From Cordia subcordata (taxonomy: Eukaryota > Streptophyta > Magnoliopsida > Boraginales > Cordiaceae), in assembly GCA_028554755.1 (NCBI GenBank), contig JAPTOF010000015.1, forward strand, positions 14,147,501 through 14,211,500: a stretch of 64,000 bases of DNA. Direction: 5' to 3'. Made by a program: the position numbers and the translations under genes. The notes beneath the pieces were generated by a model. That model was not told the DNA's origin. It did no database searches and was given only the letters and a program-made list of their open reading frames with translations. How positions within the stretch are numbered: position 1 is the stretch's first letter; every line of letters starts with the position of its first letter. Of the stretch, positions 10,986 to 24,000 are shown piece after piece.

Positions 10986-12746
10986 GTGTAAAGTATCACT
11001 TTATATCGCATATACCCCTGTAGAAAAATAAAATTTGGCTACTTTACCCCTCAATGAATTTTATCTACTCTAATCAATTGTTCTTAATATTTTTATGCAT
11101 GCATTAAAGAAAGAGTGCAGTGATCATTCTTCAGTAAGAATTCGCAGAGACTTTTCCAAAACTTTCTCTAGGATCAAGTTCTTGTGATATGAAATCTACC
11201 AAAAAAAAATACGCACACAAGAATTATCTGGTGGACTGATGTGTGTTGACCACACTATGCCTTTTGTGGAATCGTTCAAACCTTTTCACTACGTCTGCTG
11301 CCAGAGTGCTAGAAAGGAGGCTAGGATTTATTTCAGGGTGAAAGGTTTTTTTTATTTAAGTTTTTTTCCATGTAAAGAACTGAGGGGAAAACTATTCTGA
11401 ACCTACAATAGAGCTCTTTATTTAATAAATAAAGAATGGGTTGGACTTTCTGAAGACCCAAACCCCTTGTCTTCTAATGTACTAAACCTAAATCACTTGG
11501 ATTTAGGGCCATGGACTTCTTAAGTCCAAGACCAAATTTAATATTAAATCTTTATTTAATTATCAACCCATTTAGTCCATGATTTAATTTATATCTCATC
11601 TCTAGTGCTAACTAAAAATAGATTAAATTAAATTCGTGATCAATAAGTTAATAATTAATATTAATATTTAATTCTCAATTAAATATTAAAATACCTTAAT
11701 TATTAGTTCTTTTATTTTATTCATAATTAAATAATGACACATTTAATTCTTAATTAAATGTAATGGATCAATTCTTCAACAAAACATTTGATCTTATACA
11801 TGACTCTGTAGGTTTAAACTTAAACCAGCAACACAAGGGCGATACTCAGACTAAACAAAGATACCATCTAGCAATGGTTCTCGATGTCCAAGTAAACCGA
11901 ATTGTTGTAAAGCAATATCCAAAGAACCTTGGCACATGACAAATTCCTTGTGACCCTTGATATTTCGAAATAACCCTAAGGACATGGTTAACTATCAAAT
12001 ACCTAATTATGTGCTCCATATCAAGTCCCAATCTTATCGTGACTCATCACGACACAACGCCATGACACATCACACGAAAAGTTTTGGCCAAACACTTAAT
12101 GAATTAGGACTAAGCAAAATATCATTTTCCTAATACTCGGAGCATTCAATCCCATCTTGACTTGCACATTGGCTTCACGACACTTGCCCGCACCCAGTAA
12201 CATTTCATAACTAAATTGGAAATTTGGGTAGTCTAGCATCTAAGTACAAGGAGTAATCCATATGCCTCTATTACAGTTCTAGGTCAAAAGAATATGACAT
12301 TCATGTGCACCATAAGCCATCCTCTAGTATTAGAGCACATACCATAGAACGCTCGCAAAAGAGTCATGTTCAGTGAGTATGTCTTCACACCTCACCATGA
12401 GTCACGCTATGTCTCCACACCTACTAGTCATAAGGATAACCAACTCATGTGATGTACTATAACCTACACTCTATAGAATCAATATCCTAGTATATATCAA
12501 TTTTATCATTCGGTTACAAATCAGGTTTAAAGACGATTAAGCTATTCCTCATTCACATAGCTCTACTAGATCATCCTAAGGACTATGTCATGATCTAACA
12601 ATTAATTAAAGAGAAGATGCACGATATGGCATAAGGTGGAAATTAAAATAATAATGTGCATATCAGTGCTAAGTCTACAATAGACAACTGACTTTAGAAA
12701 ACCATTCCCAACATATTATTCATCCCAAAATTTCAAATGTCATTCT
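10986..12746. other. Intergenic; possible LTR-derived sequence on the minus strand
   Basis: No coding potential is seen. The plus strand ends TTCCCAACA at 12713, so the minus strand begins TGTTGGGAATGG, a plausible LTR start. About 1.5 kb of unique-looking non-coding sequence follows. I could not find the other end or a target duplication, so a solo LTR is only a suggestion. Confidence 0.3.
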
Positions 12747-13135
12747 CATTACAACATTTTATGCTAGTAATTACATTTTTTCTGTCACCTTGAAGCAAGT
12801 GTAAAGAAATATTTATACTTCAAGTGTAACAAAATATTATTATATAATTTTTTATATCGCAATCATTTTGTTACACTTCCAAGTGTAACTAAATAATTGG
12901 TAAGTACAAGTGACGTTTGCTTACACTTCAAAGGCATGAAGTTGAAGCCTATAGCATGTGGTTCGTCCTATATCAATGGATTTGAGAATGTTACAATACC
13001 ATATTCTCTATAAAATCAATTGAGGCAAAACTCTTTTTTATTGGTTTTTCTTAACCTAACTTTTATACAAATTGAACCATTACAATTCAAGTCTTATTTT
13101 AATTTTAATTTTAATTTTTTGTGATTACACATAAA

Positions 13136-13171
<36 letters not shown>

Positions 13172-13358
13172 GTGAAGTAAATTTTAACTACATTTCCAAA
13201 TGTAACTAATATTAGCTACATTTTTAAGTGTAGTAATATTTTTGTGTTGCATCAATATCAGTTACACTTGTAGCAAGTGTAACAAATTTTTTTATTACAT
13301 TTTTAAATGTAACTAGAGATCAAAATATATGTAATTACTAGTATCATTTCTTATAGTA
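12747..13358. mobile_element. CACTA-like miniature element with subterminal repeats
   Basis: The ends are imperfect inverted repeats: CATTACAACATTTTATGCTA at the left, and on the opposite strand from the right end TACTATAAGAAATGATACTA; both continue AGTAATTACAT. These resemble the CACTACAAGAAA termini of CACTA transposons. Inside, the motif AAGTGTAAC or its complement GTTACACTT (and the variant AAATGTAAC) occurs about ten times, often as inverted pairs (12796-12930 and 13190-13315). Such subterminal arrays bind transposase in CACTA elements. No transposase gene is present. An (AT)n run lies at 13139-13167. Confidence 0.55.
13139..13167. repeat. (TA)n microsatellite
   Basis: About 14 TA units run without interruption inside the CACTA-like element. 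Confidence 0.95.
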
Positions 13359-14445
13359 TTTGTTAATATTTGGCTTATCACATCATGGCAACATGTTATA
13401 TCTTGACTATATTTATTATTAAATGTATAATAATATAAAAAATTCATAAATTAATTTAAAGTACAGTTTTCTATATTATTAGTTATATAAAATTTGATAA
13501 TATAATATTAAAATCTGTTCATTGCACGGGTCACACATGTGTGTGTATATATACAAAAATTCAAATGCACTCCTATGTTATTATTTCTTTAATTATACTA
13601 CACAGTATTATCCACAATCCTTAGGTCATGTCAGCACTAACTTGAGCTTTTTCTCTCACCAACGAATTGCTTCCTTTGCCCCTTAAAAAGCTTGTAGAGA
13701 AAGCAAAAACTTTAATGGGTTCTTTTTCATAGATAATTCACCGCATATTTGTAGGAATTTGTAAGGAGTTATGTAAGTGTGTTAGCATCAAAAAAGTTTT
13801 AGACTTTAGTGATGTTCTTCTCCCATCTTTAAAGACAAGTGGGTTGGCATGCCCACAAACTTATCCATTGGAGATTAATTTATCATATTTCGACACGTTG
13901 TTGTCGTTATTTTGGGGGTGAGACAATGGATATTATCCAGACTAATCGCAGCTCAAGATGTGAAAATATTTTAATAAGCGCCATCATTTGTTTTTTTTTT
14001 AAATTTTTTGTCATTCAAAAATGCTATATGATGTAACTAATTTAAAACTATGCATGCATGACATCTGTGACCTTTCTTTTGATGAGATTTGGGAGGGGAA
14101 AATTAAAATATTCAACCGTGTGACACATTAAGCGCTCGTCGTTTAAATTGACTTATTAAATAAGCTATTTTTTTATGAAAACATGTTAAACTTTTATTTA
14201 AAAAAAAAGAGTTAAGTCAAATGGGTCAAGGGTTAGGAAGCGAGAGAATTTATCTATACTTGATGGTCTCTGATCCATGATGACTACAAAAATAAAGGGA
14301 AAAAAATGATCTCTAAGCCATAGTGGATAGTAGAAAACAAGGACAAGCGGACATAGAAGTGATTTTTCAGCTTTATATGAGGATGGCAATCACTGCTTGA
14401 AAGTTAAGGTTTAGGAGGGGATATAACTTAAGTAAGAGGATATAG

Positions 14446-14471
14446 ATATATATATATATATATATATATAT
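14446..14471. repeat. (AT)n microsatellite
   Basis: About 13 AT units run without interruption. Confidence 0.95.
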
Positions 14472-15399
14472 GACTTGGCCTTAAAAAAGAAATGCGTGTG
14501 CTTATATTTATATATGTTAAGTGTTTGAGTGCTCATAAGCAATAAGTAATGATTTGTATTTTTATAGTACTTAAAGATTTGAAGGTAGTGTATTTATAGA
14601 TTCATTTGATGAAACTAGCTAAGTGTTCATAATCACGAAGCAGAAAAACATAGTGTCAAACCCAAAGCTTGTCGTCCACGTTAGTTGTACGACATAAGTT
14701 GTGCTTATGATAAGAGTCAAACATGCTCATAATAACAGTCAAATTTAGTTGTTGGCTAATCAATGAAATGCGGCATTAACAATTTTAAATTAGACAAAAT
14801 GTATTTCACTTCCTATGTATTGTATTTTTAAAATCAGACCAAAAATTTTGTATTTAAAAGTTATTATACCCCTCTACTTTTTAAAAGAGTTACACAAAAT
14901 TCCAAATTTTTGAGTGATTGGCATAAGTATAGGGGATATCAGCTACATTTTTTATAGTATAAGAGAGCATTTATTTTGAAATCTTAAACAAATTTATATA
15001 ATCTTAACAAAATACAACACGTAAAGTATATTTTTCTCATTTAAAATTAAGAATGAACATATTTAAATTGTTTTTCATCAACGTTATGACAAAAGTCTTA
15101 TAATTTGCATAACGTTCGTGGCAATTTTCTATATGATCGAATACATTAATTACGCTTAAACTTTTTGAACTAGCTTACATAAACTAAGTCGGGAGAAAAT
15201 ATCTTGTTTAGTGTGGAAGACCGAGTGACAGATACACATCCAATGTTAATAGGGTAATATGCACGTTACTCACATAGTTTGTACAAATAGCTAATTATTT
15301 TTCAGTAGTTTAAAATATATTACATTACTTTCTATATTTTTCGAAAGTAACACGTAACTCCCAACTCTAACTTTTTACTTTTCTAAAATAACACATAAC

Positions 15400-15524
15400 A
15401 CCAAATACCTTGTAGTCAAGTGGTATGCCTCTCATAATTATTGTAAACAATTCAAGGATCAATCTTAGCTTTTCGTATATAATTTGCCTTTGACTTCCTT
15501 TGAAATTAAAAAAAAAAAAAAAAA
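15400..15524 (+). mobile_element. tRNA-derived SINE with short target duplication
   Basis: It carries a box A-like TAGTCAAGTGG near 15413-15423 and a box B-like stretch GGATCAATC near 15456. It ends in a 15-18 base A tract (about 15508-15524). CACATAAC flanks it at 15392-15399 and 15527-15534, a likely 8-bp target duplication. Its layout resembles the SINE at 32705-32821. Confidence 0.65.
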
Positions 15525-16999
15525 GGCACATAACCCACAAATCTAACTTTTCCCGTCTAAATTAACAAAGAATGAATTACATTCTCTTTTCTTTTATGTA
15601 TATATGGATGTTTAATGTTAGAATGTACAATACTTTTTGACTAAAACGCCTACATTTAGACTTATGACATAATTTGTTTATCTTCACTTTATAAAATTAA
15701 AAAAAATTAAAAATAAAAAAATAAAAGTACAAAAAATAAAAATAAAAAATAAAATTTAAAAATTTAAAAACTAAAAAATTAAAATTAAAAAATTAAAAAT
15801 TTAGAATTAAAATTAAAATTTAAAAATTTAAAAATTCAAAACTCAAAATCTAAGACATAATTAAAAAAAAGGAGAAATAGTAAAAATTAGTAAGGGTAAT
15901 TTGGTCCTTTTGAAACCTTATTAACACTGTTAATATATTAACGTGAATGGGGAGATTGTGCCATTTTTCAGAAAACACATGGGGGTTGATTTGGTATGTT
16001 TTAATTAGCAGAAAGATAATCAGCTCTTTATGCAAACACGAGGGATAACATGCATTTTGCCCATATTAATATATAATATATAATATATAAATACCAACCT
16101 CTTGCACCCCCTTGGTTATTGTTACATTAACATACAACTGTCCTATATGAAAAATTTTCGAAATTCAAGCTCACTATAAAAGGTTTTGGATCACACCTCA
16201 TATTAACTAATCGATTTTTATGATTAAACCTTGTTGGATCTTAAAGTTGTTCAAACTCCAAAGATCTATGAAAATAAATTGGGCAGCATGCTCTGGAGAT
16301 CTGCAAGGTCAAAGGAAACAAGAGAGTAAAGTTACATACACTAGTGTGGTACAGACCAAATAAACTCTAACGTTATAGAACAAAGAAAACAAGAGGGTAG
16401 AGCTACTTAGGACACTATGTGTTGCCAATTAAATAGACTCTAACACTCAAATCAGTAAGAGTACAGAAAAGATTCAAGCTAATATGATCAATTAGAGTGA
16501 AAAGATTTGGGCTAAGTTTAGAGAGCAAAAATAGTTTAAATACCAGTGTATTGTTTATACCTAAAAGATTCTATGGTTGATCCTCATATAAAGCTTGAGC
16601 ATAACAATTAGAATTCCTCATCTTATCGCATAAGAAGATTTACTTGTCCATAGTATTTCGTAATAGAGTTGGAATATGAGTCTTTCTTTTGTCCGACTTA
16701 GGATAATTCCACAAGTTTTAGGTCCGAGCTTGACCTTGGGAGGTCGGACCATAGACCCAATTTGATTAGTATTTCCTTCGTATCAGTGACCCCTAAATTT
16801 TTAAGTCGAGTTAAAAATACCATATCAAATTCCAAATCACTTGACCTACTCCACGATCCATTTACAATTGCTTCATTGAGAATTCTTGTTGGATGTATGG
16901 CATGATTATTACCCGACAGAAGAATGATTCTGCCTTCTATATGCCAGGAATATAATCATGTTACGGATGCTTCGTGGCTGAATGATCTCTCCCCACAAG

Positions 17000-17374
17000 C
17001 ATCTGTATATATTAAAAAGTCGAAAGGTCATGTGACAGTTTGGAGAAGCATTTAAGGTGTGTATTAGTGGTGGGATTCTTATTCATTCACCACCAACTCA
17101 TTCCCAAAGAAACAATGCCCCCTCAGCTTCCACTCAACTTATTGACCCTCACTGTACCATCATATCACACGCCGTTTTACTTGTCCAAATCTCATTTTCT
17201 GCAAAAACCCTTTTCCTTTTGCCGAATGCTCTGAGGGTCCCAAACTCCAACTTATCGGCATCATCAGATGATCTTATGATATTTGCCAAGTCTCAACTAC
17301 TTAGCACACAACGTACCCTTATTATTTCTCTTGGCGACCATTTTTTTGTTCTTCAGCTGCCATGGCCTCACCAG
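17000..17374 (+). promoter_or_regulatory. Candidate promoter, 5' UTR and upstream coding micro-exon of the receptor kinase
   Basis: A TATA-like TATATATT lies at 17005-17012, with about 350 bp of pyrimidine-rich leader-like sequence downstream. ATGGCCTCACCAG at 17362-17374 sits in a good plant start context (CTGCCATGGCC) and is followed at once by the donor GTAAGT. Joining it to the acceptor at 21046/21047 (TTTATGTAG) keeps the frame of the receptor kinase open and adds 24 residues. Transcript data are needed to prove use of this exon. Confidence 0.6.
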
Positions 17375-18054
17375 GTAAGTTTAGTTTACTTCCTTGCTTG
17401 TATGTATTCTAATCATTCCAAACCAGCAAGCAAATATATATGTATGCGCTCTCTTTGCATGCATAGCTTAAAATGTTGGTCTTTTGTACATCTTTGTTTG
17501 TATATCTTGTCTAATTTGTTTCTCAACGTTGCATTGAGGAATTTAAGTTTTAGCGGAAGCTTTTGTTATGATTAAGTTCTCTTACCTTTTCGTACGTAGG
17601 CACATACAGGTTGCATATATTTCTCGTGCCCAGGGGTAAAGTTTTCCTGGACCACCTATCAATAGATTAAGTTATGTCCGAAAGATGATGAATAGTGATC
17701 TTTTACTTAAGTCGTCCACGATGATTTGAACTCGAGATTCTTAAAGTCTTAAATAAAAAGTGTTAACTGTCTATAATGACTTGAAGTCGAGATTCATAAG
17801 GCTTAAATAAGTAGTGCTACCGCTGGAGTTGTAACGCCTCTTATCTTCTCAATTCATTTGTTTATTAACATGAAATTTCCTGTAAATATTCAGATAAATA
17901 GAAACTTCCCTTCAGATGGTACGAAGCTAGCTAGAATTCATTGGAATATAGAATGTTGAGTTATGTAGAGGTTCAAATATTCTAGGCAATATAAAACCTT
18001 CACATGATCTGATGATTGTGGTTGGCGTGCGAATCTTTAATGAGAGGAAAGGGG

Positions 18055-18098
<44 letters not shown>

Positions 18099-21000
18099 TT
18101 ACTTGATTTTTAAGGGTGAGTTGATTAGAGGTTTTTTATTTTCTTTGGTACGTTATGTGGGAGGGCCCAATACTATCTTCTTAACCAAAGAAAGTAGCAC
18201 TCGTGTTCTTATTTAATTTAATTTTTTTGAGAGGTTTGTGGATTATAATTGTACACGAATTATGCAAACATAGGCTCTTTTTGATTGACTTTTTTTAAAA
18301 GCGTTTTGTTTAACAGCTTTTAAAAAATAGTTTTTTCGGAGAAGTTGAAATTTCTGGCTTCTAAAAAAAGTTGTATTGAAGCTTTTTTCCAGAATTTCAG
18401 CTTTTTTGGAAGCCAAATCAAATAGTTATTACAAATTTAATGTAACTTTTTTAGGAAAACAAAAAAGTATTTTTTTCTGAAAAAAAGCCAATCCAAACAG
18501 GCCCTAAAAAAACAGATGGGGAGGACACACACACTAAAACAGATGCAAAAACTCTTATATCAATACAAAAGAACTTGGATTTCATTAATACTAAATTTTA
18601 TTTTATTTTTGTCATTAAAATATTATCTATTAACATAAAAAAAATTAACATATAAATGAAGAGAGAAATGAAAAAAGAAAGTCCTTAAATTAATATGTCA
18701 ACTAAGTATGTGTGCGTCCAAAGTCATATTTGAATGATGCAAACATGATGATATCTAGCATTATTCTTTCAATTTTAACATATCATGAGAAGACGGCGCC
18801 ATTTGGTCTTCGAAAGACCTTTATTTCTTCGGTCAGATGTCTAAAGTAATTAATTACGTAGTGAATTCATTGGGACAAGAAATATATACTGCTCTTGGCA
18901 TAGTCACATGTGATATGTAGCTTCTGCACCAATTTTAAAATTTTGAAAAACATGCAGATGGAGAAGAAAGAAACTCTCTTTCAAGTGATTATCTATATAA
19001 TTACCGACTGAGACATAGGTGAAAGTGGTGATAGGCTGATGGCGGGCAGCTTGGTGTTGTGCACGCACGAGGAGAAAAGAGACGGAAAAGGATAAGAAAA
19101 AAATTCAAAAGTTTCAAGGGTATTCCAGTAATTAAAATAGGGCTTTGACTTTGATCCCTTATTTGGCAACTGTGTTTGGTAGTCATTAGGGATGTCTCAG
19201 CGGCAAGAACTTGACACAAACATGACTCATTACCTGAATTCTAATCCAGTCCTTTGCCCTGGGTTGAGTTCCTTCGACTTAACTAATGCACAGTATAGAG
19301 GATGTAGTGTGCACTCAAGATTTGCCAGTTAGTAATCAGGCTCTGCTGGTTGTATTGGTGATCGACCTCTGCTAACTGGATTTCTCTTGTCACAAAAAAG
19401 GAAAAAAAAAAACTGAGTTTTAGGTATTATTTGCATTTGAAGTAGTGATTGTGAATGCTAATTGAGATGGTATTTAGTTTTTCATTGTTTTGAAAGTCCT
19501 ATGCTTTCTCTAATATCTTTTAGCAATTCTACCATTTGTCCTATCTCTTTATATTTTTATATTTTTTTTATAAATATAAATCTAAAATAACGTAAAAATC
19601 AATTTCAAATTATATCCACATAAAAATATACTAAATAATGTAATTTATATCCGTCCATTTATTATTTTTCTTGACAAAACTAGTTTTCAATCAATTAAAA
19701 AAATTCTACAATAAAGAGTATTTTTTTATTAATAGTGATAAAAATAATTTATCAAAAAATAATTTTATTATGCTTTAATAATAAGACTATTATTATATTA
19801 TTTTATGAAAATAATAGTAATAATAATTAATGATATAATTATCACAACAATGATAAGGTGATACTAATGTCTTCTTACATCATTTTTGCATGTATTAGTT
19901 AATTTAATAGTTAATGTTCTTGAACATATTTTTCTAATCAACTAGCTAAATAATTATGAACTAATAATTAAAATGCAATTAATAGTTACCCTAACAGCTA
20001 ATTGATGAACACGCCCTTAAGTCTAAACTAAGCGTTCTGGTAAGAGGTAACTAGAGAGGGGAGATTCAACTTTCGAGTAGAAATTACCAGACAAATTAAA
20101 TGCTTGAAGACAATCATCAGATTTTGATCGTTCAAGACGATCAACAAAAGACAGAGATATGAAAGAGTGATGTAATTAATATAAAAAGACAGAATAAAAG
20201 AAAGATAATATATAATTGTTTGGAAAAACAGACCCAAGAAAAAAAAACCTCAAGAACAATAAAATCTTTTCTTTTCATCATCTCTCGTGATTTCACATCA
20301 AAATTTGCTCCAACATGGAAATGGAAGAAAGGACAATCCTCCCAGGGCAAATGGAATGGAGGAAAGGAAACATCCTTCCATTTGCCCATTCAGACCGAGC
20401 AGATAATTGAAGTAAATAGTAAAAAATATGTAAGGGATATTTTTTCTAGGAACTTTTAAACTACAAAATAACCGGCTCTAGCTAGCTTAACCGTGGAAGA
20501 GAGGAGCACTTAGGAAAATGTCATCTCCATTGGGTCAAGGACTCAATGTGTATGTGAAAATGAAATAGAGAATGGTTAGTACTGCATGCTTATGAAATGA
20601 AAAAGAAGAAAAAAGAGAAAGATTAGCTTCATAAGCTTAGTTTCTATTGTCACAATGCATTTCCCTTGTACAAGGTTGTCATCAAAAAGTCTTCTTCTAT
20701 CTGGAGTAGATAGCTATTGATGAATATGTTCTTTTTTGTCGATCATCATATATCCTGCAAAGTACTTTTTTTTCCCTGCACGCGCAAAAGGGAAAAAACA
20801 TACAATCTTTAATAAGTAAATCAAGAAAACCAAATAAATGGGAAGCAGTAGTATACAGGATTCGTGTTTAGCTAGCTAATGTTTATTTTTAGAATTATTT
20901 TATATCCATTAATGAAACTTCATAATGAAAACAACCTATGATGCTGTCTATATTGCTCTTTTGGGCCATCTGTCAACATTTTCTTAAAAAGTTTTATACA

Positions 21001-24000
21001 TCAAGAATGTCATCTTTACAGCTTGAACATCTTTCTATTTATGTAGGATCAGCAACAAGAGGCAAAGGATTCCTGTTATCTTTCTCTGAAGTTAGAGGAA
21101 GCGTCATGCCCTCAACTTCAGCATTGTGGCATGTTTACATTAAGCTATCAATAAATTTCCTTGTGCTTCTCATGTTGACAAGCAGAAGCTATACCTTTGA
21201 TAAGCCAAACACTGAAGGTAAACTAACTCTCAACTTCTTAGTCTTTCTAGTTTATTAAATTAGTAATTTGGTTATGAGAACTTACTGGTGTTAATTTTTA
21301 GACCATAAATCAAGATGGGGATTGAGCTATGCTATTTTCCAGATTTGATCAAGCAACTCATATTGTTTTCTGGGACTTACCTTAGATTTGGAACAGGGTA
21401 ACAATTTTTAATAATGATCTCTGGAAGAAAAATACAGAAATCATTTGCGGTAAATGGAAGCTCGAAAATGATTAAATATGATGTTAAATGATGTTTTTGT
21501 TATGCTTGGTTGATGTTATTTATGCTTTTTGGTATTATTGAGATATGATCCCTTTTCTAGTAAATTAATAGTTCTTTTCCAAATTTAACTTAATCAAAGT
21601 GTTATCCTTCTAGTAGGATCAAGTATACCAATCTGGTATCACCTTTCATTTTTATTGGAAGTCATATTTTCTGTCCATTTGAGCAAGATTTTGTTTAGAC
21701 TTCTCTTATATATCCCTCTATGCCCCATGCAATGAAAACTGTTACACCTTCACATCTTCTGGTAGTTGCATTCACGGTTCTCTTAGATGTCCAAACCATA
21801 TCAAACAATTCTCTTTCATTTTGTGTTGAATTAGAGTCACCCCTATGTTTTTTCGAATCACAACATTTCTAATCATGTACTTGATAGTCACAATCATGTC
21901 CTTGCTACATTCCTATGGGTCTAATCTCTCACGGTCCTCCTTATGCAAGATATGGGCTCAACAGCAATCCTTGGTGTAAAGCAATTATGATCAGAAAAGC
22001 ACTAATCTCTCACATTCCTCCTTGAGCAAGTCATAGCCCCATCATGTATGTCTCTTATTTCTCTAGTACACACTACATAACCTACATCTACCATTTTACT
22101 CATATTCTCTGTTAGGCTTTCAAGTGACTTTTTCATATACCTATTTTTTAAGTTAATTAGCACCATGTGTCAGCCTTTTTGATCTTGTGATACCTACTCA
22201 TCAATTTCTGACTGAAGAGGTAGTGTTTCTTTTTTTTTTTTCTCCTTTTTGTTCTTACTCCTCAAAATTGCATAAAAGGTCTAACCATATTATTTGCTTC
22301 TCAACCATGTGCTTCCATATTTCAAAGGAAACACCATCTAGTCCAACAACCATTTGGCGTCCTTGACCTCTTGTCTTCCTTTTGTGGATAACTCGTAGAT
22401 TCACTTCCAATGCATCATGTGACCTATGATACAGGCTGAACCTTTATATACGTGGTTGGTTGTCAATAGATTTTTTTTAAGTGATCTGACTACGGATGAG
22501 TTATCTTTTGTTTACAATTGAATCTCTCTGCCATAGGTATTGTAAGTGTAGTGAACAATATGTATATATTTTTCCACTCACGATTTTATGTGACTGATGT
22601 AGCTTATTAAATTGGAGTTTGTTGTGTTTGGAATCATTTTGTGACATTGCAGATATAAGATCAGTGGCCTAAGTTCTAGACTTTGCCAACCTGTGATTTG
22701 GTTTTTTTTTTCTTTGACAGCAGAATGATTAGTGGTTCTTGAATCTAATAGGTTGACAATTGTATATGGAATAAAAAGAATTATGGAAATATCTAATCTT
22801 TCAAAAGTGAGCCCTCTGCTTTTGTGTCTCTGTGGCTCACACCTTTTCGCAATTCTGCAACTTTAACACTCATCAACTGTCAAATGATATTCTCGTCTGG
22901 CAACTATTATTTGTGAGACCAAATCAGCTAATGGTTTAAGATAATGCAGTATCATTTGTACATTGCCCTTATATGTTTGTCACGGCCATTTTGTTAATAT
23001 GCTTCAACATATATTATTTTACTATTGGATACCAAAATTACCTACTAGTAGACCTACTCTTCATTTACCCATTTCCCTTAAAGATTGTTCACTATCCGTT
23101 CACTATCCATGCATTGATTTTGCCAAAGTGATCTCCCGTGCTTGTCTTCCAAATCATTGATCTATAAGTTCAAATACTGTGTGCTTAGCATTTTAATTCA
23201 ACAAATACAAGCATAATCAAGCAATTGGCAAAAGGAAGAATAAGCATGAGAAGATTGTGTAAAATTATATTTACTGACTTATATTGTTAAAGTGTGTCGA
23301 TGATGTAATTTAGAAATCTCTTGAAAATCAATGACGTACTTGCTTGGCTTTCATAGAATTATGTTACTAGGAAAGATATGTACTTTGTGAATGCCGTAGT
23401 ATGTGACTCACCCATGCTTCAATTGCATTGTCTTTATAAATAATACTGTCTGATACTAAATTTCCAATGTTCTTAATATCTCAGGTGAAGCTCTAGTTGA
23501 GCTTCTAACGGCACTGAATGACTCTGGCCATAGTATTACAAATTGGAATATTGATTTTGTCAACCCCTGTACCAGTTGGTCCCATGTTACATGCAAAGAT
23601 GGAAATGTAGTGTCCTTGTAAGTTCTTTTACTATGATTTTATTTTGGCATATGCCATTTTCTTCTGTTCCTGCATAATTGATGAAAGACAAAGGCTGAAA
23701 TAATATCAATACTTGTTGTCTTAGCTTAGCTTCTTTCAACAAGTGTCCATCTTTCTTTTAGTTTGTGAAATGTGCCAATTTTGCAGGAGCCTGGGTTCCA
23801 AAGGATTTACAGGCACTCTTTCACCAGCTATAACCAAATTAAAATTTCTAATTAGCTTGTAAGTCTTTATTCTTTAAAGGATATCTCACCGTAATTCATT
23901 TCTTTCAATTTGCTTCAGCCAGCATACTTCTCTTGCCTTATTGCCAGTAGCTAATTTTCTAGTAATGAGCATTCCTTGTTTGTAAATGTAGTACTTTTCT

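Larger units (their letters stand above)
13359..16999. other. AT-rich intergenic DNA upstream of the receptor kinase
   Basis: No gene is seen. It holds a Helitron-like AT-rich tail (about 13365-13540, with TTGCACGGG), an (AT)n tract (14446-14471), a SINE (15400-15524) and an extreme A-rich low-complexity block (about 15680-15850). The remainder is unassigned. Confidence 0.65.

Noticed and set aside
15680..15850. Possible scaffold attachment or origin-like AT block
   Set aside because: It is simple A-rich degeneration (AAAATT units) with no specific motif to support a function.
17057..17575. 172-residue ORF upstream of the receptor kinase
   Set aside because: It has no recognisable domain, overlaps the likely 5' UTR and runs into an intron past a consensus GTAAGT donor. 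Composition is leader-like.
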